NCBI RefSeq assembly: GCF_019334345.1
Contig: NZ_JAHWQX010000002.1
Span: 682,001 to 746,000, forward strand
Direction of reading: 5' to 3'
Length of the DNA stretch: 64,000 nucleotides
Source of the DNA: Neohoeflea coraliihabitans
Lineage (GTDB): Bacteria; Pseudomonadota; Alphaproteobacteria; Rhizobiales; Rhizobiaceae
Under the pieces are notes generated by a model. It was not told the origin of the DNA. It did no database searches and saw only the letters and a list, made by a program, of their open reading frames with translations. Numbering within the stretch: position 1 is the stretch's first letter; every line of letters starts with the position of its first letter. The position numbers were made by a program, and so were the translations under genes. Of the stretch, positions 35,686 through 44,496 are shown piece after piece.

Positions 35686-36867
35686 ATGACCACACGCAAA
35701 TTGAAAGCCGCAACGCAACTGGTGCATGGCGGTACGGCGCGCAGCGCCTACGGCGAGACCTCTGAAGCCCTGTATCTGACACAAGGCTTCGTCTATGACA
35801 GCGCCGAGGCCGCGGAAGCGCGTTTCAAGGGTGAAGAGCCGGGTTTCATCTACTCGCGCTACGCCAATCCGACCACCGAAATGTTCGAAAAGCGCATGTG
35901 TCTGCTCGAGGGCGCGGAAGATGCCCGCGCTACAGCCTCCGGAATGGCGGCGGTTAGCGCTGCGTTGATGTGTCAGTTGCAGGCGGGCGATCACGTTGTC
36001 TCAGCGCGCGCCCTGTTCGGCTCCTGCCGCTGGGTGGTTGAACAACTGATGCCGCGCTACGGCATCGAGGTGACGTTCGTCGACGGGCGCGATCTCAGCG
36101 CCTGGGAACAAGCGATCCGGCCGAATACGCGGGTTCTGTTCCTTGAAAGCCCGACGAACCCGACCCTCGAGGTGGTCGATATCGCCGCTGTCGCCGCGTT
36201 GTCACGACAGGCCGGTGCGACGCTCGTGGTCGACAATGTGTTTGCGACGCCACTGTGGCAGCGACCGCTGGAGCTCGGCGCCGATGTGGTCGCCTATTCG
36301 GCAACCAAACACATTGACGGCCAAGGGCGCTGCCTGGGCGGGATCATCTTGTCTTCGAAAGACTGGATCGATGAACATCTTCACGATTATTTTCGTCACA
36401 CCGGCCCGTCAATGTCGCCATTCAACGCCTGGACTTTGCTCAAGGGCCTCGAGACGTTGCCTCTGCGCGTTGCGCAACAGACCACCAGTGCCGGACGCAT
36501 CGCTGACATATTGGCCGATGAAGCAAAAATCGCGCGTGTCATCTATCCCGGCCGCAACGATCATCCGCAGGCGGCGATCTGCGCCCGACAGATGCAGGCC
36601 GGCTCGACCATGGTCGCATTCGAGTTGAAAGGCGGCAAAGCGGCGGCCTATGCGCTGCAGAATGCGCTGGAGATCATTCGCATTTCCAACAATCTCGGCG
36701 ATGCGAAAAGCCTGATCACCCACCCGGCGACGACGACACACAAGAATCTCAGCGAGGACATTCGCACTGAGCTGGGCATCGGGCCGGGACTATTGCGCCT
36801 GTCGGTCGGTCTCGAAGATGTCGATGATCTGATCGAGGATCTGAGCGTTGCCCTGTCAAAGGTCTGA
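35686..36867 (+). CDS. metZ: O-succinylhomoserine sulfhydrylase
   Basis: 393-residue PLP enzyme of the Cys/Met metabolism family. The PLP lysine is Lys208 in YSATKHIDGQG, with supporting motifs YSRYANPTT, ASGMAA and ESPTNPTLEVVDI. MetZ-type enzymes use sulfide to convert O-succinylhomoserine to homocysteine, bypassing MetB/MetC; the segment KHIDGQGRCLGG is typical of MetZ rather than MetB. ATG 35686 is placed right after the SAM-II riboswitch and terminator, so synthesis is repressed by SAM. The 3' end overlaps the convergent CDP-alcohol transferase gene by 12 bp. O-acetylhomoserine use cannot be excluded. Confidence 0.93.
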   Translation: MTTRKLKAATQLVHGGTARSAYGETSEALYLTQGFVYDSAEAAEARFKGEEPGFIYSRYANPTTEMFEKRMCLLEGAEDARATASGMAAVSAALMCQLQAGDHVVSARALFGSCRWVVEQLMPRYGIEVTFVDGRDLSAWEQAIRPNTRVLFLESPTNPTLEVVDIAAVAALSRQAGATLVVDNVFATPLWQRPLELGADVVAYSATKHIDGQGRCLGGIILSSKDWIDEHLHDYFRHTGPSMSPFNAWTLLKGLETLPLRVAQQTTSAGRIADILADEAKIARVIYPGRNDHPQAAICARQMQAGSTMVAFELKGGKAAAYALQNALEIIRISNNLGDAKSLITHPATTTHKNLSEDIRTELGIGPGLLRLSVGLEDVDDLIEDLSVALSKV

Positions 36868-37479
36868 AGTGGGCTTTGCGAAGGCGCGATGCGCCAGAAC
36901 GAGGCGGGCCGCTGCGGTGTAGAGGCAAATCAGCGCGAAGATGCCGGCCGTGACGGGAAAATGCTGCGGCCACAGGCAGAAAATCGCGAAAGCCAGGTAG
37001 GTTTCCGTCGCCTCCGCCAGCCCGGTGGTGAAGTAGAAGGACTTGCGTCCGCGCGCCTCGGTGCGCTGGCCGCGTTTTTCGGCAATCGCCGCATAGGCGA
37101 GGAAGCTTGCGCCATTGATGTAGAAGGCCAGCAGAAGCAGGGCGCCGGCGATCGCATTGGCCTCGGGGTCGTGCAGGATGAAGGCCAGCGGAATAACACC
37201 GTAGAACGCGAAATCGAACACGATGTCGATCAGGCCGCCAAAGTCGGTCGGACGCGTCAGCCGTGCCAGAGCGCCGTCGATCCCGTCGCCGAGGCGGCTT
37301 GCAAGCAACAGCGCAAGGCCAAGCAATGGATGGCCCAGCGCGATAAGGGCGGCCGCCGCAAGCCCGACAAGAAACGCGATCAGGGTGACGGCATTGGCGG
37401 TGATGCCGTATCGATGCAACACGGTGGCCGCGCGCGTGAGCAGCGGATCGATACGATGTTTCAAGGCGCCGTCGAGCAT
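36856..37479 (-). CDS. CDP-alcohol phosphatidyltransferase family membrane protein
   Basis: 207 residues with about five or six membrane helices. The catalytic CDP-OH-P motif is present as GDGIDGALAR followed by G-LID-IVFD: the four aspartates of D-xx-DG-xx-AR...G-xxx-D-xxx-D can be placed, but the spacer between AR and G is seven residues rather than the eight of the usual pattern. Such enzymes transfer a phosphatidyl group from CDP-diacylglycerol to an alcohol such as glycerol-phosphate, inositol or choline. The acceptor here is unknown, and the protein is not an obvious PgsA or PssA. ATG 37479 was chosen as the family start; an open frame upstream crosses the tandem repeat at 37511-37579. 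Confidence 0.85.
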   Translation of the reverse strand: MLDGALKHRIDPLLTRAATVLHRYGITANAVTLIAFLVGLAAAALIALGHPLLGLALLLASRLGDGIDGALARLTRPTDFGGLIDIVFDFAFYGVIPLAFILHDPEANAIAGALLLLAFYINGASFLAYAAIAEKRGQRTEARGRKSFYFTTGLAEATETYLAFAIFCLWPQHFPVTAGIFALICLYTAAARLVLAHRAFAKPTSDL

Positions 37480-37510
37480 CTTAGTCCTTCTGCTTGCGGC
37501 CAGCGGCGTT

Positions 37511-37579
37511 CGTCGCAATGGCCATAGGGCCGTCGTTGCATTAGCCATAGAGCCTACGTTGCATTGGCCATAGAACGGG
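37511..37579. repeat. Three tandem 23-bp repeats upstream of the CDP-alcohol transferase gene
   Basis: Units start at 37511, 37534 and 37557, each 23 bp. They share a core CGTTGCATTGGCCATAG (third copy); the second differs at one base and the first at two. The period is not a multiple of three and the array begins 32 bp upstream of the leftward gene's start, so it is more likely regulatory than coding. Iteron-like spacing of about two helical turns would allow binding of a protein on one face of the DNA. Confidence 0.75.
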
Positions 37580-37734
37580 CGGCCGCGCGGTGCCAGCCAC
37601 ATTCGCGTGAGCGATGCCGTGCCTTGGCTCACGCTTGTCCTTCTTCCCTGCGGGCAAGCTTCACGAGACGGTGGCCCTTGCGTCATGATACAGGCCTCGG
37701 CTAGAGGTTTTAATCCTGTAAGCGGAAGAGTGCC

Positions 37735-38127
37735 ATGTATCGCGCGGTCACCCGCGGCATCGAAATCACCGTCGAACCCTATTTTCTCGAGGACCAGTCA
37801 GACCCCGAGGAAGGACGCTATGTCTGGGGATATCGCATCGTCATCGTCAACCAGTCGGATGCCCTGGTGCAGTTGTGCAGCCGCTATTGGCGCATCACGG
37901 ACGAAAACGGCGTGGTCGATGAGGTGCGTGGACCGGGCGTGGTCGGCGAGCAGCCGGTTCTTGGCCCTGGCGACAGCTACGAGTACAGTTCGGGATGCCC
38001 GCTTGATGCGCCCTCGGGCATGATGGTGGGCTGCTACCAGATGCAGTCAGAAGACGGCGAATTGTTCGATGTCGAAATCCCAGCATTTTCGCTGGATATT
38101 CCCGGCACCGTGCGGACCCTGAACTGA
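37735..38127 (+). CDS. apaG: ApaG protein
   Basis: 130-residue ApaG/DUF525 protein with the fibronectin-III-like beta sandwich signatures: [48 protein letters not shown] and GSMxG-type region MMVGCYQMQ. Length is standard. ApaG is linked to Co/Mg homeostasis in enterobacteria, but its molecular activity is unsettled. In rhizobia it commonly sits near metZ and hslO, as here. It ends with TGA at 38125-38127, directly abutting the stop of the convergent cupin gene. RBS GGAAGAG lies upstream of the ATG. Confidence 0.95.
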   Translation: MYRAVTRGIEITVEPYFLEDQSDPEEGRYVWGYRIVIVNQSDALVQLCSRYWRITDENGVVDEVRGPGVVGEQPVLGPGDSYEYSSGCPLDAPSGMMVGCYQMQSEDGELFDVEIPAFSLDIPGTVRTLN

Positions 38128-38526
38128 TCAGGCGGCGCCGTAGTCCGCATCACTGACCGGCTCAAACCAATCGACGGTCTTGCCATCGAGCGCCTCGTGC
38201 ACGGCAATATGTGTCATTGCGGTGTCCGGCCCTGCGCCATGCCAATGTTTCTCGCCCGGCGCAAAAGCGACCACGTCGCCAGGACGGATTTCCTCGATCG
38301 CGCCGCCCTCGCGCTGGGCGCGGCCGCAGCCTGCCGTGACGATCAATGTCTGGCCAAGCGGATGCGTGTGCCAGGCGGTGCGGGCGCCGGGTTCAAAGGT
38401 CACCGACATTATTGCTGCGCGGGCGGGCGCCTCCGGCTGAAACAGCGGATCCATGCGCACCGTCCCGGTGAACCATTCTGCCGGCGGATTCACTGAGGGT
38501 TGGCTGCCGCAGCGTTTGATGTCCAT
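38128..38526 (-). CDS. Cupin domain protein
   Basis: 132-residue single-domain cupin. Motif 1 is [22 protein letters not shown], with His and Glu-position variation, and motif 2 is [19 protein letters not shown], giving the metal-binding histidines. Proteins of this shape include hydroxynitrile-lyase-like (R)-mandelonitrile lyases and small quercetinase-like enzymes, but most chromosomal copies are uncharacterised. The cytoplasmic location is suggested by the lack of a signal. It is 47 bp downstream of hslO in the same direction and may be read through from it. Confidence 0.85.
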   Translation of the reverse strand: MDIKRCGSQPSVNPPAEWFTGTVRMDPLFQPEAPARAAIMSVTFEPGARTAWHTHPLGQTLIVTAGCGRAQREGGAIEEIRPGDVVAFAPGEKHWHGAGPDTAMTHIAVHEALDGKTVDWFEPVSDADYGAA

Positions 38527-38573
38527 GGTCTGTTGCCTTTGTCTTATTCGGGCGGCGCGGTTGCCGGTCCTGT

Positions 38574-39572
38574 TCAGCGAGAATTCGAGAATTCCGCCGG
38601 ATCGAAATCATAGGCGGTCGAGCAGAATTCGCAAACGACCGAGATGCGGCCATCCTCGGTGCTGTCACGGATTTCCTCGGCGCTGAAATTCTGCAGCACT
38701 TCGGCCAGCTTGTCGCGCGAACAGGAACACCGGTCAGCGACCGCGGTCGGCGGGAAAACGCGCACGCCATGCTCGTTGAACAACCGGTAGAGAAGCCGCT
38801 CCGAACCAACCTCGGGATCGGCCAGTTCGTCGGCCTCAATGGTTTCGACCAAAGCGCGCGCCTCGGCCCACGCATCGTCATCGGGCCGGGTGGGCACGCT
38901 CACCCCTTCGGGAACGTCGCCACCCGGAAGATCGTTCTGGCGCATGCGTTCCGGCGCGGAAGGCAAAAACTGCACGACCATGCCGCCGGCCCGCCAGCGG
39001 CGCCGTGTCTTGCCATCTGCATCGGGCGTGAACAGTTCGCCCACGGCCATGCGCAACAGGGTCGGAATTTGCTCGGACTGCCGGAAATAGGTCTCCGCCA
39101 TCTCAGCGAGGCTGCCGCCGGTCATTTCGACAATGCCCTGATAGCGCTGCATGTAAGCGCCCTGGTCAATGGTAAAGGCGAGAATGCCACTGCCGAGCAA
39201 CTGCGCCGGAGAGGTGTGACCCTCGGCAATCGCTGCCTCGAGCCGGGCCTCGTCATAGCGGGCATAGGCGCGCATATCGCCGGGCGTCGAAAAATCGGCG
39301 ACGACGAAATCGATCGGCCCATCTCCCTTGGTCTGGGCGATCAGCTTGCCTTCGAACTTCAGGGAGGTGCCGAGAAGCACCGTCAGGGTAATCAGTTCAG
39401 CGAGCAGGCGAGCCACCGGCTCAGGATAGTCATGGCGTCCGAGTATGGTATCGAGCATCGGGCCGAGCTGAACGGCGCGACCGCGCACATCGAGCCCGGC
39501 AACCTCGAAGGGCACCACATTGTCGTCGCCGGCGAAACCGATATCGCCGAGGCTGAGATTGCTGTCTGTCAT
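38574..39572 (-). CDS. hslO: Redox-regulated molecular chaperone Hsp33
   Basis: 332 residues with the Hsp33 fold and the C-terminal zinc-binding redox switch: CxC (Cys282, Cys284) and CxxC (Cys314, Cys317). The long N-terminal substrate-binding domain includes [41 protein letters not shown] and the interdomain linker. Under oxidative stress the cysteines form disulfides, zinc leaves and the holdase becomes active. It follows argF with a 114-bp gap in a common direction; the argD-argF-hslO order is one I recall from Rhizobiales. Confidence 0.95.
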   Translation of the reverse strand: MTDSNLSLGDIGFAGDDNVVPFEVAGLDVRGRAVQLGPMLDTILGRHDYPEPVARLLAELITLTVLLGTSLKFEGKLIAQTKGDGPIDFVVADFSTPGDMRAYARYDEARLEAAIAEGHTSPAQLLGSGILAFTIDQGAYMQRYQGIVEMTGGSLAEMAETYFRQSEQIPTLLRMAVGELFTPDADGKTRRRWRAGGMVVQFLPSAPERMRQNDLPGGDVPEGVSVPTRPDDDAWAEARALVETIEADELADPEVGSERLLYRLFNEHGVRVFPPTAVADRCSCSRDKLAEVLQNFSAEEIRDSTEDGRISVVCEFCSTAYDFDPAEFSNSR

Positions 39573-39686
39573 GTTGTAACCGCCGTCAGAGTGTCTGCGG
39601 GCCTATATGTCGGTCCGGGCCCATGTCATTGCAAGGGTTGCGGCCACGCTTGGCGCGGAACCGCCCCGGCGGCCCGCATAGCGACG

Positions 39687-40613
39687 CTAAAGATCACCAA
39701 GACACCAGCGCAGCACGGCCTTTTGCGCATGCAGGCGATTCTCAGCCTCGTCGAAAACCACCGATTGCGGACCGTCGATCACTTCATCGGTGACTTCCTC
39801 GCCGCGGTGAGCGGGCAGGCAGTGCATGAACAGCGCCTCGGGATCTGCCTGAGACATCAGGTCTTGATTGACCTGAAAAGGCTGAAAGACGTTATTTCCG
39901 CGGGCGCGGTGTTCCTGGTTCATCGAAACCCAGGTGTCGGTGATGACACAATCGGCGCCTTTGACGGCAGCCTGCGGATCTGCACCGAGCGTGACGGTGC
40001 CACCCTCGTTGCGCGCCCAGTCGATAAAGCGCTGCTCAGGCTCCGAGCCCTCCGGCACGGCGATCTGCATGTGATAGCCGAAGCGGGCGGCCCCCTCGAT
40101 CAGCGAGTGCAGGACATTGTTGCCATCGCCGGTCCAGGCCAGCGTCTTGCCCTGTATCGAGCCGCGATGGTCTTCAAAGGTCAGGACATCCGCCATCACC
40201 TGACACGGATGGGTGTCATCGGTCAGCGCGTTGATCACGGGAACCGTGGCGTATTCCGCCATCTCCAACATGCGTGCATGGTCGAGGGTGCGGATCATGA
40301 TCGCATCAACATAACGTGACAGGACACGCGCCGTATCGGCGATGGTCTCGGCCCGGCCGAGCTGCATTTCCGTCCCCGAGAGAAACAGCGTCTCGCCGCC
40401 AAGCTGGCGCATGCCAACATCAAAGGAAACACGTGTACGGGTGGACGGCTTTTCGAAGATCATCGCCAGCGTCTTGCCCGCCAGTGGCGCGGCTTTGGCG
40501 TGACCGCTCTCGGCCTGTTTTGCGGTCCGGGCCGCATCGATCATGCTGCGCAGATCAGCGGCGGAAACGGCCGAGAGATCGAGAAAGTGTCTGGGGTGAC
40601 TGGATGTGTTCAT
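39687..40613 (-). CDS. argF: Ornithine carbamoyltransferase
   Basis: 308 residues, normal length. The carbamoyl-phosphate loop is STRTR at 57-61 in [15 protein letters not shown]. The ornithine site includes HPCQVMAD and SMNxE-type [12 protein letters not shown]. The catalytic cysteine loop is HCLPAHRG at 264-271. It forms citrulline from ornithine and carbamoyl phosphate in arginine synthesis. It starts 17 bp after the argD stop, so the two are an operon starting at the argD leader. A catabolic (arcB) role is unlikely because arginine deiminase genes are absent here. Confidence 0.96.
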   Translation of the reverse strand: MNTSSHPRHFLDLSAVSAADLRSMIDAARTAKQAESGHAKAAPLAGKTLAMIFEKPSTRTRVSFDVGMRQLGGETLFLSGTEMQLGRAETIADTARVLSRYVDAIMIRTLDHARMLEMAEYATVPVINALTDDTHPCQVMADVLTFEDHRGSIQGKTLAWTGDGNNVLHSLIEGAARFGYHMQIAVPEGSEPEQRFIDWARNEGGTVTLGADPQAAVKGADCVITDTWVSMNQEHRARGNNVFQPFQVNQDLMSQADPEALFMHCLPAHRGEEVTDEVIDGPQSVVFDEAENRLHAQKAVLRWCLGDL

Positions 40614-40630
40614 GAGACGGGACGTCCACT

Positions 40631-41824
40631 TCAGTTGGTCTTGGCCATTGGAGCGATCATTTCGAGAGCCGCCTCCATACGGCGCAACGCGTCACGGGCT
40701 TCTTCAGCCGTAACCGTCAGTGGCGGCAAAAGCCGCACGACATTGTCGCCGGCCGGGACGGTGAGAAGGGATTCATTGCGGAAGGCCTGCACCATCTCGC
40801 CATTGTTGCCGACACAGCGAATGCCGAGCATAAGGCCGGTGCCGCGTATATCGGCGATGAGGCCGGGATAGCGCTCCTTCAGCGACAGCAATCCCTGCGA
40901 CAACGCATTGCCGGTGGTTTGCACCTGATCGAGAAATCCATCGGCCAGTACGACGTCGAGAACGGCGTTGCCGACGGCCATGGCCAGCGGATTGCCGCCG
41001 AAAGTAGTGCCGTGCGTGCCCGGCGTCATGCCGTCTGCAGCCGCGTCCGTGGCAAGACAGGCGCCCAGGGGAAAGCCGCCGCCGATGCCCTTGGCAATTG
41101 CCATCAGGTCGGGCGTGATACCGGCCCATTCATGCGCGAACAGGCGACCGGTGCGACCGATGCCCGACTGCACCTCGTCGAGGATCAGCAGCACGCCGTG
41201 GTCATCGCAAAGAGCACGGATCTGGCGCAACACATCGGGATCGAGCGGCCGGATGCCGCCCTCGCCCTGCACCGGCTCGATGAGCACGGCTGCCGCGGTA
41301 TCATCAAGGGCAGCGGTCAGGGCCTCGATGTCGCCGAACGGAACCTGATCGAACCCGACGGCCTTGGGGCCGAACCCTTCGAGATATTTCGCCTGGCCGC
41401 CGGCGGCGATGGTTGCCAGCGTACGGCCGTGGAAGGCGCCCTCCATGGTAATGATACGCACGCGCTCAGGCTGGCCGTTGACGTAAAAATGCCGCCGCGC
41501 CGTCTTGATCGCACATTCCAGAGCCTCGGCCCCGGAATTGGTAAAAAAGACGCTGTCGGCAAAGGTCGCGGCCACCAGCCGTTCGGCCAGGCGCTCCTGC
41601 CCGGGAATTTCATAAAGGTTGGACAGATGCCAGAGCTTCTGCGCCTGCCCGGTCAAGGCGGCGACGAGATGCGGATGCGCATGGCCAAGCGAGTTGACGG
41701 CGATACCGGCGGCGAAATCGAGATAGCGCGCGCCCTTTTCATCGAACAGCCAGACGCCCTCGCCGCGCTCGAAGCGCAGCGGTGTCCGGCTATAGGTCGT
41801 AAAAAGCGGCGCCGTGTTCGCCAT
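40631..41824 (-). CDS. argD: Acetylornithine aminotransferase (class III)
   Basis: 397-residue class-III aminotransferase. The PLP lysine is Lys245 in [14 protein letters not shown], with the aspartate in [14 protein letters not shown] and the phosphate-binding NSGAEALE near residue 97. ArgD converts N-acetylglutamate semialdehyde to acetylornithine and often also serves succinyl-diaminopimelate synthesis. ATG 41824 was chosen because the conserved N-terminus starts there; the frame upstream translates the leader hairpin. It is the first gene of argD-argF and is preceded by a strong promoter and a terminator-like hairpin (41912-41934). Confidence 0.95.
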   Translation of the reverse strand: MANTAPLFTTYSRTPLRFERGEGVWLFDEKGARYLDFAAGIAVNSLGHAHPHLVAALTGQAQKLWHLSNLYEIPGQERLAERLVAATFADSVFFTNSGAEALECAIKTARRHFYVNGQPERVRIITMEGAFHGRTLATIAAGGQAKYLEGFGPKAVGFDQVPFGDIEALTAALDDTAAAVLIEPVQGEGGIRPLDPDVLRQIRALCDDHGVLLILDEVQSGIGRTGRLFAHEWAGITPDLMAIAKGIGGGFPLGACLATDAAADGMTPGTHGTTFGGNPLAMAVGNAVLDVVLADGFLDQVQTTGNALSQGLLSLKERYPGLIADIRGTGLMLGIRCVGNNGEMVQAFRNESLLTVPAGDNVVRLLPPLTVTAEEARDALRRMEAALEMIAPMAKTN

Positions 41825-41911
41825 GGTATCGTGCTCCTGTCCGGCATCCGGGCCCGGACCGCCGGTCCGGGCGTTCCCGAATTGCATTCGAAACCCGGCC
41901 TGATCAAAATC

Positions 41912-41934
41912 AAAAAAGCCGCCTGGCAGGCGGC
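41912..41934 (-). terminator. Terminator-like hairpin at the 5' end of the argD leader
   Basis: Read on the minus strand: stem GCCGCCT / AGGCGGC with loop GCC followed by TTTTTT. It lies only about 10 bp downstream of the argD promoter and 88 bp upstream of the argD start, with no open frame before it. It could be an attenuator or a 5' stabilising hairpin. Confidence 0.7.
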
Positions 41935-41943
41935 GCGCCGGCA

Positions 41944-41971
41944 CTATTTACGCATCCCCTTTCAAAGTCAA
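41944..41971 (-). promoter_or_regulatory. Promoter of argD-argF
   Basis: On the minus strand TTGACT (41966-41971) is followed after 15-16 bp by TAAATA/AAATAG (41944-41950). The expected start is near 41937, at the base of the terminator-like hairpin. Confidence 0.6.
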
Positions 41972-42379
41972 CGCCGGGGCGGCCCCCAGCGACAGCTGGT
42001 TTCCTTCTCGATTTCCGGCCAAGTTTTCCCCTTCAATGGCGCTCTCTCCACCGTCCTTTGACGCAGGACCAGGCGGTGCGAGACTGATCTCAATTTCGCC
42101 AAAGAAGGCGGGCATGAAGCGCGGCATCGGCGTTTGCCTGTCGGCGAAGTGGCCTTGCCCGGTAAGTTGGGGAAAACCAAGAAATCGAATCCTGACGATT
42201 CGGCTGACTCTTGTCAGTGAGTCAAGCGGTCACTAGGTTGGTTCTCAGAGCTAGATGTCGGGGCGGACGCTAGTCACTTAAGCAGTATCAGCGTGCAACG
42301 GGTTGCGGCCTTGTCGTGATCACGAAGAATGATTCCGCCAATCCCAGATGGATTATTCGGGATGAATGGAGAAAAAAAG
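41972..42379. other. Intergenic region between argD and gcrA
   Basis: Part of the 555-bp gap 41825-42379. From about 41972 to 42180 no gene or known RNA motif is seen; short frames lack ribosome sites. The gcrA side holds the GANTC cluster (42187-42223) and a further GATTC at 42331-42335. Confidence 0.5.
42187..42223. promoter_or_regulatory. Cluster of four GANTC (CcrM) sites upstream of gcrA
   Basis: GAATC (42187), GATTC (42197), GACTC (42206) and GAGTC (42219) occur within 37 bp; a fifth, GATTC, is at 42331. GANTC is the CcrM methylation target, and GcrA acts at promoters carrying methylated GANTC. Chance density would be about one per 256 bp. Confidence 0.8.
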
Positions 42380-42898
42380 ATGAACTGGACGGATGAACGG
42401 GTTGAAATGCTCAAAAAGCTTTGGGCAGACGGGCTGAGCGCAAGCCAGATCGCTGCACAACTTGGAGGCGTCAGCCGCAATGCCGTGATCGGCAAGGTTC
42501 ATCGCCTGAACCTGCCCGGGCGCGCCAAGAGCGGTGGTCAGGCGAAAGTCCGGACCAAACGGCCGGCGGCGACGACGCCACGCGCTCCGAACTATGCGTC
42601 ACGGACGACGACCCGCAGCGTTGGGCGTTCGTCGGGTGCGACCGCCCTGAAGGCCGACACGGAAGTCGTGGCCTATCAGCACATCGATACGCGTCCAGTC
42701 GAGGATGTGGTGGTGCCGATCTCGCGGCGGCTGGAACTGGTGCAATTGACGGAAAAGACCTGCAAGTGGCCAAATGGTGATCCGCTGCAGGACGACTTTC
42801 ATTTCTGCGGCAATGACTCCGATGAATCCTCGCCCTATTGCGGCTATCACGCCAAGCTGGCGTTCCAACCGTCGAGCGAGCGCAAGCGCAGCCGGTAA
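42380..42898 (+). CDS. gcrA: Cell cycle transcriptional regulator GcrA
   Basis: 172 residues with the GcrA architecture: N-terminal DNA-binding helix-turn-helix (MNWTDERVEMLKKLWADG, then ASQIAAQLGGVSRNAVIGKVHRL), a basic Pro/Ala-rich linker, and the C-terminal sigma-70 contact domain (EKTCKWPNGDP, FCGN, YCGYHAKLA). GcrA binds sigma-70 and promotes open-complex formation at GANTC-methylated promoters. The start ATG 42380 has GGAGAAAAAA before it; the frame upstream to 42329 lacks the conserved start. The upstream cluster of GANTC sites suggests methylation-dependent autoregulation. A terminator follows at 42939-42970. Confidence 0.96.
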   Translation: MNWTDERVEMLKKLWADGLSASQIAAQLGGVSRNAVIGKVHRLNLPGRAKSGGQAKVRTKRPAATTPRAPNYASRTTTRSVGRSSGATALKADTEVVAYQHIDTRPVEDVVVPISRRLELVQLTEKTCKWPNGDPLQDDFHFCGNDSDESSPYCGYHAKLAFQPSSERKRSR

Positions 42899-42938
42899 CG
42901 GCGCGCTGATCACACGCAGCATTCCGTAAGTCGTCCTG

Positions 42939-42970
42939 ATCCGGCCCTCGCAAGAGGCGCCGGATTTTTC
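42939..42970. terminator. Intrinsic terminator after gcrA
   Basis: Outer stem ATCCGGC / GCCGGAT and inner CCTC / GAGG with one bulge, followed by five T residues. It lies between the convergent gcrA and phoB genes and terminates gcrA. Confidence 0.85.
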
Positions 42971-43016
42971 TTATGCAGGGGACGCGGCTGCTGGATAGCG
43001 CCGCTGCGGTCGGATC

Positions 43017-43706
43017 TCAGCCGTCGATGGCGTAGCCGGCGCCGCGCACCGTGCGGACGACATCGCGCATGTTGGACAGGTTCAGCGCCTTGCGCAGGCG
43101 CCCGACATGCACGTCGACGGTGCGCTCGTCGACATAGACATCATGGCCCCAGACCCCGTCCAGGAGCTGAGCCCGGGAATAGACCCGGTTCGGTGCGCTC
43201 ATCAGAAATTCGAGCAGCCGGAATTCGGTCGGACCGAGGCGGATCTCGCGGCCACGCCGGTGCACGCGGTGGGTTTCCCGGTCCAGCTCGATGTCTCCGA
43301 CCTTCAGTTGCGTCGAGATGGTCTCGGGCCGCGCCCGGCGCAGCATGGCGCGGACACGCGCCAGAAGCTCGGGCGTCGAGAACGGCTTGACGACATAATC
43401 GTCGGCGCCGGTCGACAGGCCACGGATGCGCTCGCTTTCCTCGCCGCGCGCCGTTAGCATGATGATCGGCAACCGCTCGGTCTCGTCCCGAAGGCGCAGG
43501 CGGCGGCACAGTTCGATGCCGGAAATGCCCGGCAGCATCCAGTCGAGCAGCAAGAGATCCGGGACGCGCTCACGCAGCCGGATTTCCGCCTCGTCGCCGC
43601 GGGCAACGGTTTCGACCTCATATCCTTCGGCCTCGAGATTGTACCGCAGAAGAACGCTGAGTGCTTCTTCATCCTCGACAACCGTGATGCGCGGGACCAT
43701 GGCCAT
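43017..43706 (-). CDS. phoB: Phosphate regulon response regulator PhoB
   Basis: 229-residue OmpR/PhoB-type regulator. The receiver domain (about 5-122) has the acidic pair EDEE, phosphoacceptor Asp55 in LLLLDWMLPG and Lys107 in VVKPFS. The C-terminal winged helix (about 130-227) has the recognition region SRAQLLDGVWGHDVYVDERTVDVHVGRLRKAL in pieces. It binds Pho boxes such as those at 49288-49323. The start could be the Met at 43706 or 43700; GGAG precedes the first. The gene is the last of the pstSCAB-phoU-phoB series, while phoR is at its other end. Confidence 0.95.
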   Translation of the reverse strand: MAMVPRITVVEDEEALSVLLRYNLEAEGYEVETVARGDEAEIRLRERVPDLLLLDWMLPGISGIELCRRLRLRDETERLPIIMLTARGEESERIRGLSTGADDYVVKPFSTPELLARVRAMLRRARPETISTQLKVGDIELDRETHRVHRRGREIRLGPTEFRLLEFLMSAPNRVYSRAQLLDGVWGHDVYVDERTVDVHVGRLRKALNLSNMRDVVRTVRGAGYAIDG

Positions 43707-43736
43707 TTCTGGTTTTCTCCGTCAGAGTGTCGATGA

Positions 43737-44456
43737 TCAGTCGTCGACCGGCGGCGCCATCACATTGGCGGTGTCGTCATCCTTTGGCCGCTCATCGGAG
43801 AGCTGCTCGCCGGTGGCAACATAGAACACGGTCTCGGCGATGTTGGTGGCGTGGTCGCCGATGCGTTCGATGTTCTTTGCACAAAAGAGAAGATGCGTGC
43901 AGGCGGTGATGTTGCGCGGATCCTCCATCATGTAGGTCAGCAATTCGCGGAACAGCGAGGTGTAGATCGCGTCAATCTCGTCATCGCGCTCGCGGATCGA
44001 GACAGCGAGGTCGGAGGATTTGCTCGAAAATGCATCGAGCACCTCCTTGAGCTGCGTCAACGCCAGTTCGGACAGGTGTTCGAGGCCGCGCACCAGGCTT
44101 TTCGGCTGCGCCATGGTGTGGACGGCGATCACCCGCTTGGCGATGTTCTTGCCAAGATCGCCCACGCGCTCGAGATCGGCGGCGATACGAATGGAGCCGA
44201 TGATCTCGCGCAGATCCGAGGCCATCGGCTGGCGCTTGGCGATCACCAGAACCGCTTTTTCGGAAATTTCGCGCTCGGCGCGGTCTAAAAGCACATCCTC
44301 AGAAATGACGCGTTGGGCGAGAGCGGTATCGGCCTCAATCAAAGCCTTGAGAGAATCTGCGACCATGCCCTCGGCAAGACCGCCCATCTCCGAGATGCGG
44401 CGCATCAGCCAGCGCAGTTCGTCGTCATAAGCGGTCACGGTGTGGGTGGCGGGCAT
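43737..44456 (-). CDS. phoU: Phosphate signaling protein PhoU
   Basis: 239-residue all-helical PhoU with its two three-helix bundles. The metal-binding ExxxD motifs are visible in ADLERVGDLGKNIAK and in the second bundle's NIERIGDHATNIAE. PhoU couples the Pst transporter to PhoR and represses signalling when phosphate is sufficient. It lies between pstB (40-bp gap) and phoB (30-bp gap) in one transcription unit. Confidence 0.96.
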   Translation of the reverse strand: MPATHTVTAYDDELRWLMRRISEMGGLAEGMVADSLKALIEADTALAQRVISEDVLLDRAEREISEKAVLVIAKRQPMASDLREIIGSIRIAADLERVGDLGKNIAKRVIAVHTMAQPKSLVRGLEHLSELALTQLKEVLDAFSSKSSDLAVSIRERDDEIDAIYTSLFRELLTYMMEDPRNITACTHLLFCAKNIERIGDHATNIAETVFYVATGEQLSDERPKDDDTANVMAPPVDD

Positions 44457-44496
44457 CGGTTCTGTTCCTGGTTGAAGGGATCGTGGCGCCAGACGG

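Noticed and set aside
37511-37579. CRISPR array
   Set aside because: The 23-bp units are directly adjacent without unique spacers and number only three.
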